Of a DNA stretch of 64,000 nt, positions 56,873-64,000 are shown in pieces. Where the stretch lies: NCBI RefSeq assembly GCF_019334725.1, contig NZ_CP079818.1, positions 1,860,001-1,924,000 on the forward strand. The letters run 5' to 3'. The notes beneath the pieces are model-generated. The model had not been told where the DNA came from. It saw only the letters and a program-made list of their open reading frames with translations, and did not search any database. Both the position numbers and the translations under genes were made by a program. The DNA is from Neisseria perflava (GTDB lineage Bacteria; Pseudomonadota; Gammaproteobacteria; Burkholderiales; Neisseriaceae). Every line of letters starts with the position of its first letter. Position 1 is the stretch's first letter.

Positions 56873-58807
56873 TTATTTTTTGTCGTCTTTTACTTCTTCA
56901 AAGTCGGCATCTACGATGTCGTCGTCTTTCTTAGCGGAAGACTCGGCTTGTGCGCCCTCGCCTGCTTGGGCTTGGGCTTCGGCTTGCGCTTGAGCGTAAA
57001 CCATTTCGCCCAATTTTTGGCTGGCTGTACCCAAAGCTTCGGCTTTGGCATCGATAGCGGCTTTGTCGTCGCCTTTAACCGCTTCTTCAGCTTCTTTCAA
57101 CGCAGCTTCGATTTTTTCTTTCTCAGCAGCGTCGAGTTTATCGCCGTAGTCAGTCAGAGATTTTTTCACAGAGTGAATCAGGGCTTCAGCTTGGTTGCGG
57201 GAAGCGACCAATTCAGTCAGTTTTTTATCTTCTTCAGCGTTGGCTTCGGCATCTTTCACCATGCGTTCGATTTCTTCTTCGCTCAAACCTGAAGAACCTT
57301 GGATGGTAATGTTGGCCGCTTTGCCGGTGCCTTTGTCTTTGGCAGAAACGTGCAAGATACCGTTGGCGTCGATGTCGAAAGTAACTTCAATTTGTGGCAT
57401 ACCGCGTGGTGCAGGTGCGATGTCGCCCAAGTTGAACTGACCCAAAGATTTGTTGGCAGAAGCGCGTTCGCGTTCGCCTTGCAGTACGTGGATGGTTACT
57501 GCGCTTTGGTTGTCTTCGGCAGTTGAGAACACTTGAGACGCTTTAGTCGGAATAGTAGTGTTCTTTTGAATCAGCTTGGTCATCACGCCGCCCATGGTTT
57601 CGATACCCAAAGACAGAGGCGTTACGTCCAGCAGCAATACGTCGCTACGGCCGCCGCTCAATACTTCGCCTTGAATCGCTGCACCTACGGCAACAGCTTC
57701 GTCAGGGTTCACGTCTTTACGAGGCTCTTTACCGAAGAAGGCTTTAACGGCTTCTTGTACTTTCGGCATACGGCTTTGACCACCGACCAAAATCACGTCG
57801 TCGATTTCGCTGGCATTCAGGCCGGCATCTTTCAATGCGACTTTACAAGGCTCGATAGAACGTTGAATCAAATCTTCAACCAGGCTTTCAAATTTGGCAC
57901 GGGTAATTTTCATGGCCAAGTGTTTAGGGCCGGTTGCGTCCATAGTGATGTATGGCAGGTTGATTTCAGTTTGCTGACCGCTGGACAATTCGATTTTGGC
58001 TTTTTCAGCAGCTTCTTTCAGACGTTGCAGAGCCATTACGTCTTGTTTCAAATCAATGCCTTGTTCTTTTTTGAACTCGTCAATGATGTAGTCGATCAAG
58101 CGTTGGTCGAAGTCTTCACCGCCCAAGAAAGTATCGCCGTTGGTAGCCAATACTTCGAATTGTTTGTCGCCGTCGAGGTTGGCGATTTCGATGATGGAAA
58201 TATCGAAAGTACCGCCACCCAAGTCATATACGGCTACTTTGCGGTCTTTGTTGTCGCCTTTGTCCATACCGAATGCCAAAGCGGCAGCGGTTGGTTCGTT
58301 GATGATACGTTTTACTTCCAAACCTGCGATACGGCCTGCGTCTTTAGTCGCTTGACGTTGGCTGTCGTTGAAGTAGGCAGGAACGGTAATCACTGCTTCG
58401 GTGACTTTCTCGCCCAAGTAAGCTTCAGCGGCTTCTTTCATTTTACGCAAAACTTCTGCGGAAATTTGAGGAGGAGACAGTTCTTTACCTTGCGCTTTCA
58501 CCCATGCGTCGCCGTTGCTGGCTTTGATGATTTCGAAAGGCATAGATTCGATGTCGCGTTGAACTTCTTTGTCTTCAAATTTGTGGCCGATCAAACGTTT
58601 GGCGGCGTAAATAGTATTTTTAGCGTTGGTTACCGCTTGGCGTTTTGCAGGCGCGCCGACGAGGATTTCGCCACCGTCCAAATAAGCGATAACGGAAGGA
58701 GTGGTGCGTGCACCTTCTGCATTTTCGATCACTTTGGTTTGACCGTTTTCAGAAATGGCCAAACAAGAGTTGGTTGTACCTAAGTCAATACCGATTACTT
58801 TTGCCAT
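56873..58807 (-). CDS. dnaK: Hsp70 chaperone DnaK
   Basis: 644 aa. ATPase domain opens MAKVIGIDLGTTNSCLAI; VPAYFNDSQRQATKDAGRIAGLEVKRIINEPTAAALAFGMDK and VYDLGGGTFDISIIEI are the nucleotide-site signatures. The interdomain linker is DVLLLDVTPLSLGIETMGG, the substrate domain follows, and the C-terminal tail is Ala/Gln-rich (AQAQAEAQAQAGEGAQAESSAKKDDD). ATP-driven folding of nascent and stressed proteins; GrpE next door is its exchange factor. Sigma-32-like promoter upstream at 58881-58908; terminator at 56826. Confidence 0.98.
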   Translation of the reverse strand: MAKVIGIDLGTTNSCLAISENGQTKVIENAEGARTTPSVIAYLDGGEILVGAPAKRQAVTNAKNTIYAAKRLIGHKFEDKEVQRDIESMPFEIIKASNGDAWVKAQGKELSPPQISAEVLRKMKEAAEAYLGEKVTEAVITVPAYFNDSQRQATKDAGRIAGLEVKRIINEPTAAALAFGMDKGDNKDRKVAVYDLGGGTFDISIIEIANLDGDKQFEVLATNGDTFLGGEDFDQRLIDYIIDEFKKEQGIDLKQDVMALQRLKEAAEKAKIELSSGQQTEINLPYITMDATGPKHLAMKITRAKFESLVEDLIQRSIEPCKVALKDAGLNASEIDDVILVGGQSRMPKVQEAVKAFFGKEPRKDVNPDEAVAVGAAIQGEVLSGGRSDVLLLDVTPLSLGIETMGGVMTKLIQKNTTIPTKASQVFSTAEDNQSAVTIHVLQGERERASANKSLGQFNLGDIAPAPRGMPQIEVTFDIDANGILHVSAKDKGTGKAANITIQGSSGLSEEEIERMVKDAEANAEEDKKLTELVASRNQAEALIHSVKKSLTDYGDKLDAAEKEKIEAALKEAEEAVKGDDKAAIDAKAEALGTASQKLGEMVYAQAQAEAQAQAGEGAQAESSAKKDDDIVDADFEEVKDDKK

Positions 58808-59111
58808 ATTATGTTGCTCCTAATAAATAAACTTTTCTAAATTAATAATCCTGTGGAACATTTCGTTCCGATGGCTTGTAAATAAGGTTGCTTCATTTTT
58901 TTTCAAGGCTTAATTTGAATTTTTTTTTAAATTAAATTCAAGTACTTGATTTATTTATCCACAAGCCGTTTATTCTTTTTTCAGACGGCTGGCTTTAATT
59001 TTCCGATTCCGGTTTATCGGAATGATTTTCCAATAGCGGAACATCAGGATTTGAAACCGGATAAGGCCGTCTGAAGATCTTATGCTTGATAAACTTTATC
59101 AAGCGGTGCCT
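58808..59111. other. Intergenic region dnaK / grpE
   Basis: 304 bp. Holds the dnaK promoter, a long A/T homopolymer-rich stretch (58895-58940) and a single AGGCCGTCTGAA at 59063-59074; a partial TTTTCAGACGGC lies at 58979. The last 40 bases carry the end of the grpE transcript. No other gene seen. Confidence 0.6.
58881..58908 (-). promoter_or_regulatory. Sigma-32-like heat-shock promoter of dnaK
   Basis: Minus strand: CTTGAA (58908-58903), 14-bp spacer, CCTTATTT (58888-58881) compared with the CTTGAA-N11-15-CCCCATnT consensus. The start would lie ~65 bases before the dnaK ATG (with AGGAG Shine-Dalgarno). Confidence 0.55.
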
Positions 59112-59672
59112 TCAATCTTCTTTTTTCGCCACAACAACCATCGCAGGACGCAGTACGCGATCGGCCAATGTATAGCCTTTTTTCATCACGCTGACGATGG
59201 TATTCGGCTCTTGCTCGCTGACGACTGCCTGCATCGCTTGATGTTGGTGCGGATCAAGTTTGTCGCCCGGTTGCGGGTTGATTTCTTTAATATGTGTGGC
59301 ATCAAATGCTTTTTGCAGCTCGTTCAAAGTCATTTGCACACCCATTTTCAGCGCATCGAAATTGCCGCTTTGGTCCAGCAGCGCCATTTCGAGATAATCT
59401 TTAACCGGCAACATTTCTGCTGCAAATTTTTGTCCGGCGAATTTATGGGTATCGGCGATTTCTTGCTGATGGCGGCGGCGCAGGTTTTGCTCGTTTGCCA
59501 AACCGCGCAGCTCGCTGTCTTTGAGTTGGCCTTCCAACTCGGTGACACGCGCCTGAAGCTCTTCGTAAGTCAGTTCTGCTTGTTCGGTTTCAACGGTTTC
59601 GGCAGTTTCTACGGCTGCCGCTTCTTCTGCTTCGTGTTGATGTTGTTCGTTATGCTCCGTCATTTCTGACAT
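59112..59672 (-). CDS. grpE: Nucleotide exchange factor GrpE
   Basis: 186 aa. A long acidic, coiled-coil N-terminal half (EEAAAVETAETVETEQAELTYEELQARVTELEGQLKDSELR, then NEQNLRRRHQQEIADTHKFAGQKFAAEMLPVKDYLEMAL) and the C-terminal beta-domain signature EQEPNTIVSVMKKGYTLADRVLRPAMVVVAKK. Opens the DnaK nucleotide site to exchange ADP for ATP. Starts with MSEMTEHNEQ; the internal Met4 is an alternative. Transcribed in the same direction as dnaK but 304 bp upstream, with its own unit. Confidence 0.96.
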   Translation of the reverse strand: MSEMTEHNEQHQHEAEEAAAVETAETVETEQAELTYEELQARVTELEGQLKDSELRGLANEQNLRRRHQQEIADTHKFAGQKFAAEMLPVKDYLEMALLDQSGNFDALKMGVQMTLNELQKAFDATHIKEINPQPGDKLDPHQHQAMQAVVSEQEPNTIVSVMKKGYTLADRVLRPAMVVVAKKED

Positions 59673-59708
59673 CCTTTTAGCGTGTTGATATTCGATGTTT
59701 CATATATA

Positions 59709-59720
59709 AGGCCGTCTGAA
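59709..59720. repeat. Single DNA uptake sequence
   Basis: AGGCCGTCTGAA between divergent grpE and cysE; a second inverted copy TTCAGACGGCCT lies at 59806-59817, just before the cysE start codon. Confidence 0.8.
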
Positions 59721-59822
59721 AAAACTTCAAGCATTTGAATACCGATTATCAAATGCCTTGTTAAAAGACGTTGGAAAACGGTAAGATAGCCATCTGATTT
59801 TATTCTTCAGACGGCCTCGAAT

Positions 59823-60641
59823 ATGAAAAAAGACCATTTGAATTCAACCGATTTTAATCTGTGGCACACCATTCGCGAAGAAACCGAAGCGGCCGCCGCG
59901 GCCGAACCGATGCTGGCAAGCTTCCTGCATCAAACCGTGTTGCGCCACGATTCGCTTGATTCGGTACTTGCCTACCATCTTTCCAGCAAGCTCGGCAGCC
60001 CGATTATGGATGTGCGCGCGCTGTTTGAAATTTATCAGCAGGCCTTGAGCGTGGACACCCGTATCAGCAAATGTGTCGAGGCCGACTTAAAAGCCATTTA
60101 CGAGCGCGACCCGGCTTGTGATGAATATTCGCTGCCGCTGTTGTATTTCAAAGGCTTCCACGCCGTACAGGCACACCGCATCAACCACTGGCTCTATCAA
60201 AACGGTCGTAAAACGCTGGCGTATTTCCTGCAAAACCGCATGTCGGAAGTCTTCGGTGTCGATATCCACCCGGCCGCCCGTTTCGGTCACGGTTTGATGC
60301 TCGACCATGCCACCGGTTTTGTGGCCGGTGAAACGGCTGTCTTGGGCAACAATATTTCCATCCTCCACGGCGTAACGCTGGGCGGTTCGGGCAAAGAAAG
60401 CGGCGACCGCCACCCGAAAATCGGCAATGGCGTGATGATTGGTGCGAACGCTTCGATTTTGGGCAACATCCGTATCGGCGAAAATGCCAAAATCGGCGCA
60501 GGCAGCGTGGTGGTTGCCGATGTACCGTCTTCGATTACCGTTGTCGGCGTACCGGCCAAACCGGTCGGCCGCTCTTCCAAAACTCCGTCTGCCGATATGG
60601 ATCAAAGCATTCAATTATCGACTACGGATTTTGTGATTTAA
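59823..60641 (+). CDS. cysE: Serine O-acetyltransferase
   Basis: 272 aa. N-terminal helical SATase domain (~1-140: LWHTIREETEAAAAAEPMLASFLHQTVLRHDSLDSVLAYHLSSKLG) and a C-terminal left-handed hexapeptide-repeat beta-helix: GVDIHPAARFGHGLMLDHATGFVAGETAVLGNNISILHGVTLGG, GDRHPKIGNGVMIGANASILGNIRIGENAKIGAGSVV. Makes O-acetylserine for cysteine synthesis. The C-terminal tail ends ...TTDFVI; an Ile end is what inserts into the active site of cysteine synthase in complex-forming SATs. Confidence 0.96.
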   Translation: MKKDHLNSTDFNLWHTIREETEAAAAAEPMLASFLHQTVLRHDSLDSVLAYHLSSKLGSPIMDVRALFEIYQQALSVDTRISKCVEADLKAIYERDPACDEYSLPLLYFKGFHAVQAHRINHWLYQNGRKTLAYFLQNRMSEVFGVDIHPAARFGHGLMLDHATGFVAGETAVLGNNISILHGVTLGGSGKESGDRHPKIGNGVMIGANASILGNIRIGENAKIGAGSVVVADVPSSITVVGVPAKPVGRSSKTPSADMDQSIQLSTTDFVI

Positions 60642-60656
60642 GTTATCTGCCATTAA

Positions 60657-60696
60657 AAATGGCCGTCTGAAAAAACAAATCTTTCAGACGGCCTTT
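60657..60696. terminator. DUS-core terminator after cysE
   Basis: AAAATGGCCGTCTGAAA faces TTTCAGACGGCCTTTT around 9 bases, between convergent cysE and the lipoprotein phosphatase gene. The left copy has TGGCCGTCTGAA. Confidence 0.75.
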
Positions 60697-60715
60697 TATG
60701 ATTTAAATCTTAGTA

Positions 60716-61306
60716 TTAACCGCGTTTGCGCAAGGCTTCCAAGTGCATTTTAACCTGCTTGACTTTCTCTTCGGTAAACAGCTTGGCAATGTTTTTCCAA
60801 ATGCTGTGATAACCGTAAGGCCCGTGTTGCATTTCGGCTTTTGCGTCATCCACCGACCAGCCTTGATAAATGATGCGGTACATTCCGGCAATCAAACCGG
60901 TACGGTCTGCGCCGTGATAACAATGGATAAGCACTGCGCCGTTTTGCTGTTGTTTTTCAATCAGGTATAAGATTTCCGCAATCTCTTTCGGCTTAATGCT
61001 CCATGACAGCAACGGACGGTTTAGCAAGGTCAAACCATGCGCTTTCAAATGGTCGTCATCGTTGCGGTCGAAAAAGCGCAGGTTGATCACGCTTTGAATA
61101 CCCAGTTTGACGATGGCTTCGCCATCTTCGGCAACAGGCTGCTCGCTGCGGTAAAGCTTGTCGTCGATGCGATAAAGGTTGGCATCGTGTTTGACAGGCG
61201 TTGCCCAGCGTTCGGACTGAACGGCTTTGCTGCCGTTATCCGGCGGCGCGGACGAGCAAGCGATGGGCAAGCCGGAAGCGAGAAGGCACAATAAAAGACG
61301 GCGCAT
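60716..61306 (-). CDS. Lipoprotein dual-specificity phosphatase-like protein
   Basis: 196 aa. Signal peptide with lipobox LPIACSS (Cys ~17), so a periplasm-facing lipoprotein. Phosphatase core: NLYRIDDKLYRSEQP, VINLRFFDRNDDDH, and P-loop VLIHCYHGADRTGLIAGMYRI with the nucleophilic Cys and Arg (CX5R). Protein-tyrosine-phosphatase-like, DUF442/SH-type fold. Substrate unknown. It is divergent from mnmC with start codons 125 bp apart. A role at the cell surface is inferred from the lipoprotein signal only. Confidence 0.82.
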   Translation of the reverse strand: MRRLLLCLLASGLPIACSSAPPDNGSKAVQSERWATPVKHDANLYRIDDKLYRSEQPVAEDGEAIVKLGIQSVINLRFFDRNDDDHLKAHGLTLLNRPLLSWSIKPKEIAEILYLIEKQQQNGAVLIHCYHGADRTGLIAGMYRIIYQGWSVDDAKAEMQHGPYGYHSIWKNIAKLFTEEKVKQVKMHLEALRKRG

Positions 61307-61431
61307 AAAATTCCTGTATGAAAATCAATTGGAAATCAAAATATCATGCGATTCTATCAAAACCCGTCCGGATATTCTATCCGCGCAAACCGCGTTACAA
61401 TAAAGCCTCTTTTTTCAGACGGCCTTTCATC

Positions 61432-63042
61432 ATGACCTGCCTTGCTTGGAACACCACACCCACCCTTGCTACCCTTTGCCGCGCCATCGAACAACATACC
61501 GCGCCGCTTTATTTGATTGTCTGCCTGCCTGAAAACAATATTCCCGATTTTCCGCTGTCCAATCATCCCTCCGAGCTTGAAGGCCGTCTAAACAACCGTC
61601 TCGCTCAAGCCATGAAATGCCTTCAGTTCAACAGCGTTAATGTTTTGGAAAACCTATTGCCTAATGTGCATCTCTGGATGGTTCCTCCACACCGTGCCGA
61701 CCGCTTACACGAACATTTCCATCATATCGAATGGCAAACCGAAGCCATCCCCCAAGTACGCCCCTCTCCTCTGAAACCTTGGTTCAGACGGCCTGAACAT
61801 CAAGCCGCGCCCGAACACGTCCTGATTATCGGCGCAGGCATTGCCGGCGCGGCAACCGCGCGCAAACTGGCGGAGCACGGCATACGCGTTACGGTTTTGG
61901 AGGCAGGTAAAGCGGCGCAGGCAGGCAGCGGCAACCGCCAAGGCTTGCTCTACGCCAAAATCTCGCCACACGATACCGAACAAACCGAGCTGCTGCTGAC
62001 AGGCTACGGCTATACGCGCCGATTGTTGGAAGACTTGCTGCCCGACTCCGACGTATGGGGCGGCGACGGCGTATTGCATTTGAATTTTGACGAAAGCGAA
62101 CGCAAACGCAATCAAGCCTTGGGTTTGCAACACCAGCATAAACACCTCTACCGCAGCGTATCTGCCGAAGAGGCTGCGCACATTGCAGGCATAGACGTAT
62201 TTTCAGACGGCCTTTACTGGCCGCAAGGTGTATGGCTGAATCCACCCACTGTCGTGCATGCATTATTGAATCATCCGCTGATTGAGTTGCACGAACATTC
62301 GCCGCTGACCGCCGTATCGCATGACGGCACACGATGGACGGCACACACGCCGGTCGCGCATTTCAACGCCAGTCATATCGTTTACTGTATGGGCGCGCAC
62401 AGCCCGACTGCCGCCGACACCAACGTCTCCGCCCTGCCTTTCCGCCAAATCCGCGGCCAAACCGGCGTTGTATCCGCCAGCCCATTTTCACAAAAACTGC
62501 GTTGCGCCATTTCCGGCGAAAGCTACATCAGCCCGATCTGGCAAGGCCGCCACTGCTACGGCGCGACATTTGTCCTCAACAGCAACGATGAAACTTGGTA
62601 TCCGCACGAAGAAACCGAAAACCGCGCCGCCCTGCAACAGCTCAATCCGCCATTGGCACAATCCCTGTTTGAGCAAGATTCGTTTTCAGACGGCCTTCAA
62701 AACACACAAGGCCATGCCGCCCTACGTTGCGACAGCCTCGACCACTTACCCGTTGTCGGCGCGCTCGGCGACATCGCCGCCATGCAGTCCGCCTACGCTA
62801 AGCTGGCCTTGGACAAGAACTACCGCCTCGACAATATTCCCTGCCCTTACCTGCCCAATGCCTACATCAATACGGCACACGGCACACGCGGACTGGCGAC
62901 AGCCCCCATCTGCGCCGCCGCCATTGCAGCCGAAATACTCGGCTTGCCGCAGCCGCTATCGCAAAGACTGAGAACCGCGCTACACCCCAACCGCGCCATC
63001 ATCCGCGCGATTGTTCGGCAGCAGCCGTTGTTATCCGTTTAA
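61432..63042 (+). CDS. mnmC: FAD-dependent tRNA-modifying oxidoreductase MnmC (C-terminal-type)
   Basis: 536 aa from ATG at 61432 (MTCLAWNTTPTLATLCRAIEQHTAPLYLIVCLP), the likely start; a longer frame from 61318 adds unconserved residues. Residues ~1-115 are a reduced N-terminal segment in place of a full methyltransferase domain; from ~130 a Rossmann FAD motif VLIIGAGIAGAATARKLAEHGIRVTVLEAGKAAQAGSGNRQGLLYAKIS starts the DAO-type oxidoreductase, with GNRQGLLY and the C-terminal GTRGLATAPICAAAIAAEILG. Converts cmnm5s2U34 to nm5s2U34 in tRNA. Two intragenic DUS encode VFSDGLYWP and SFSDGLQN; TTCAGACGGCCT in between encodes FRRPE. Confidence 0.88.
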   Translation: MTCLAWNTTPTLATLCRAIEQHTAPLYLIVCLPENNIPDFPLSNHPSELEGRLNNRLAQAMKCLQFNSVNVLENLLPNVHLWMVPPHRADRLHEHFHHIEWQTEAIPQVRPSPLKPWFRRPEHQAAPEHVLIIGAGIAGAATARKLAEHGIRVTVLEAGKAAQAGSGNRQGLLYAKISPHDTEQTELLLTGYGYTRRLLEDLLPDSDVWGGDGVLHLNFDESERKRNQALGLQHQHKHLYRSVSAEEAAHIAGIDVFSDGLYWPQGVWLNPPTVVHALLNHPLIELHEHSPLTAVSHDGTRWTAHTPVAHFNASHIVYCMGAHSPTAADTNVSALPFRQIRGQTGVVSASPFSQKLRCAISGESYISPIWQGRHCYGATFVLNSNDETWYPHEETENRAALQQLNPPLAQSLFEQDSFSDGLQNTQGHAALRCDSLDHLPVVGALGDIAAMQSAYAKLALDKNYRLDNIPCPYLPNAYINTAHGTRGLATAPICAAAIAAEILGLPQPLSQRLRTALHPNRAIIRAIVRQQPLLSV

Positions 63043-63058
63043 AAATTTCGCTGTAAAT

Positions 63059-63102
63059 AAAAAAGGCCGTCTGAAAGTCATCAAAACTTTCAGACGGCCT
63101 TT
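63059..63102. terminator. DUS terminator between mnmC and the receptor gene
   Basis: AAAAAGGCCGTCTGAAAGT... faces ...ACTTTCAGACGGCCTTT between convergent genes. Confidence 0.76.
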
Positions 63103-63119
63103 AGCTATCCGTTAACTGC

Positions 63120-63242
63120 TTAGAATTTCCATTCCAGCGATACAGCGTAATTGCGGCCTGGGGCGCGGTAGCGGTCTAAGCCTTTGCCATCGTGGTCAAC
63201 GCCGTTGGTGGTGCTGTAGCTGTACCAACCTTCCTTTCTGTT
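63120..63242 (-). pseudogene. Leftover C-terminal fragment of a second TonB-dependent receptor
   Basis: Minus strand. The open frame NRKEGWYSYSTTNGVDHDGKGLDRYRAPGRNYAVSLEWKF ends at TAA 63122-63120. RYRAPGRNY..SLEWKF is the standard last beta-strand of neisserial haem/transferrin-type receptors ending in Phe. A stop (TAG) and then the stop codon of the complete receptor (63252) lie upstream, so this tail is not translated as part of it. It is a remnant of an alternative C-terminus, left behind by recombination that replaced the 3' end of the gene. Confidence 0.7.
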
Positions 63243-63251
63243 CTAATTACC

Positions 63252-64000
63252 TTAGAACTTGGCTTCAAGCGTGAAGTTGTAGCTTCTGCCGGGGGAGGTG
63301 AAGCGTTCTATACCGGCATGGGTTTTGTTGTCAACGCGGTTGACTGTACCGAATTCGCGGATGCTGCGCAGCGATTCCCAAGTGTAGTATTTTTTGTTGC
63401 CGATATTGTACGCACCGGCGCGCACAGTGAAGTATTTACCCAAATTGACGTAACCTGTCAAATCGAAAAGCGTATAAGCTTTACTATGTTTGGCAAATGG
63501 CCATGGGTTGTTCAAATCATCACTGCTATGGACGGTGTCAGACGGTTTTTTAGCTGCAGTGTGGGTCAGGTACGCATTGACACCCCAGCGTTTGGAAGGA
63601 GCATCATAGCCCAGGTTGTAAACGGCAGACCACGGGGAAAGGGCGTTAATCGGGATTTCCTGTCCGTTGGTTTGTTTGGCTTTGCCTTTGATGTAGCTGA
63701 CATTAACACCTGCGTGCGTGCCTTGCGGCAAACCGATGCTGTCGAGGTTCCATGTGCCGTTAAATTCCAAACCTTTCACCCATGCGGAGGAACGGTTTTG
63801 GTTTTGCCAAACGGGTGAGCTGACCAATGCGGTACCGTCGGAAATCGGCGCATAATTAGGGCTGTTGGGGTTGTCTGAGGACACACCCATGTAGGTCAGC
63901 TCGATAAAGTTGCGGTAGCGGGTTTGGAAGCCGGAGAGTTTAAAGTTTCCGGCTTTGCCACTGCCGGCAAGTCCCAGCTCGAAGTTTTTGGCGGTTTCTG
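63252..64000 (-). CDS. TonB-dependent haem/haemoglobin-type outer-membrane receptor, C-terminal part
   Basis: Cut by the right edge; 249 C-terminal codons visible. Amphipathic beta-strands follow each other: ETAKNFELGLAGSGKAGNFKLSGFQTRYRNFIELTYMGVS, RSSAWVKGLEFNGTWNLDSIG, GTHAGVNVSYIKGKAKQTNGQEIPINALSPWSAVYNLGYDAPSKRWGVNAYLTHTAAKK, ending in HSKAYTLFDLTGYVNLGKYFTVRAGAYNIGNKKYYTWESLRSI and GRSYNFTLEAKF with terminal Phe. This pattern matches HmbR/HpuB/TbpA-type TonB receptors. Ligand is inferred to be haem or haem protein from strand resemblance to HmbR; confirmation needs the plug domain. Not phase-variable in the visible part. Confidence 0.8.
   Translation of the reverse strand, partial: ETAKNFELGLAGSGKAGNFKLSGFQTRYRNFIELTYMGVSSDNPNSPNYAPISDGTALVSSPVWQNQNRSSAWVKGLEFNGTWNLDSIGLPQGTHAGVNVSYIKGKAKQTNGQEIPINALSPWSAVYNLGYDAPSKRWGVNAYLTHTAAKKPSDTVHSSDDLNNPWPFAKHSKAYTLFDLTGYVNLGKYFTVRAGAYNIGNKKYYTWESLRSIREFGTVNRVDNKTHAGIERFTSPGRSYNFTLEAKF

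Noticed and set aside
57533..58783. 416-codon open frame antisense to dnaK
   Set aside because: Phe/Gly/Val-rich nonsense composition created by the complementary strand of the dnaK codon usage.
1..64000. CRISPR array
   Set aside because: The only frequent short repeat is the DUS, which is scattered and inverted and not arranged as regularly spaced direct repeats; no cas genes are present.

Overview
The window comes from a commensal Neisseria, most likely of the subflava/flavescens group. The main evidence is the DNA uptake sequence: dozens of copies of AGGCCGTCTGAA (the AG-DUS dialect), usually as closely spaced inverted pairs just after stop codons, where they double as rho-independent terminators. 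Gene content agrees: mtrR-mtrCDE, ppsR/ppsA, a maltose MFS/mapA/pgmB cluster, comA, rdgC and PFL/ACT proteins. The species call is an inference; no alignment was run.

Layout. 1-14.8 kb: 5' part of comA (cut by the window edge), tRNA-Arg/tRNA-Glu, a DnaQ-like exonuclease, a Cof-type HAD phosphatase, metZ, small envelope proteins, an amino-acid binding lipoprotein, serS, tRNA-Glu and rdgC. An accessory patch follows (10.5-14.1 kb): a truncated relA 5' fragment, an unknown secreted protein, a frameshifted HExxH protein translationally coupled to an ADP-ribosylglycohydrolase, and a MORN protein; then dcd. 14.8-27 kb: ppsR/ppsA, a LysM/M23 lipoprotein, a secreted-protein gene broken by a 180-bp MITE, cstA with its ybdD-like partner, rluF, alr, an Lrp regulator followed by a strong small-RNA candidate, and a DUF3482 GTPase. 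27-34 kb: the complete mtrCDE efflux operon with divergent mtrR. 34-45 kb: ettA, the maltose cluster, an AT-rich yniB-like gene, murI, a Bcr/CflA exporter and a HerA/YjgR-type ATPase. 45-56 kb: a PFL-NYN-ACT gene group, a polyamine-binding lipoprotein, rppH, parE, tRNA-Asp/Val, ribA with a GAF protein, tRNA-Leu and a DUF2868 membrane protein. 55.7-56.7 kb: a compact bacteriocin-like cassette (double-glycine leader peptide plus two tandem paralogous membrane proteins). 56.9-64 kb: dnaK, grpE, cysE, a lipoprotein phosphatase, mnmC (oxidoreductase half) and the 3' part of a TonB-dependent haem-type receptor, followed by a leftover second receptor tail.

How the genes fit together. MtrR represses the MtrCDE tripartite pump; the palindrome inside the mtrC promoter spacer is the obvious operator candidate. 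PpsR controls PpsA by reversible phosphorylation. The MFS transporter, maltose phosphorylase and beta-phosphoglucomutase convert imported maltose to glucose and glucose-6-phosphate. alr and the divergent lrp resemble a DadR-type arrangement. DnaK and GrpE are chaperone partners and dnaK carries a sigma-32-like promoter.

Most notable items: (i) the sRNA downstream of lrp, with a perfect sigma-70 promoter, a CU-rich single-stranded region and a terminator; (ii) the bacteriocin cassette; (iii) DUS copies of a foreign dialect (AGGTCGTCTGAA) at the edges of accessory genes; (iv) the HExxH/ADP-ribosylglycohydrolase pair; (v) the extra receptor C-terminus. No CRISPR array, prophage or intact IS element is visible.
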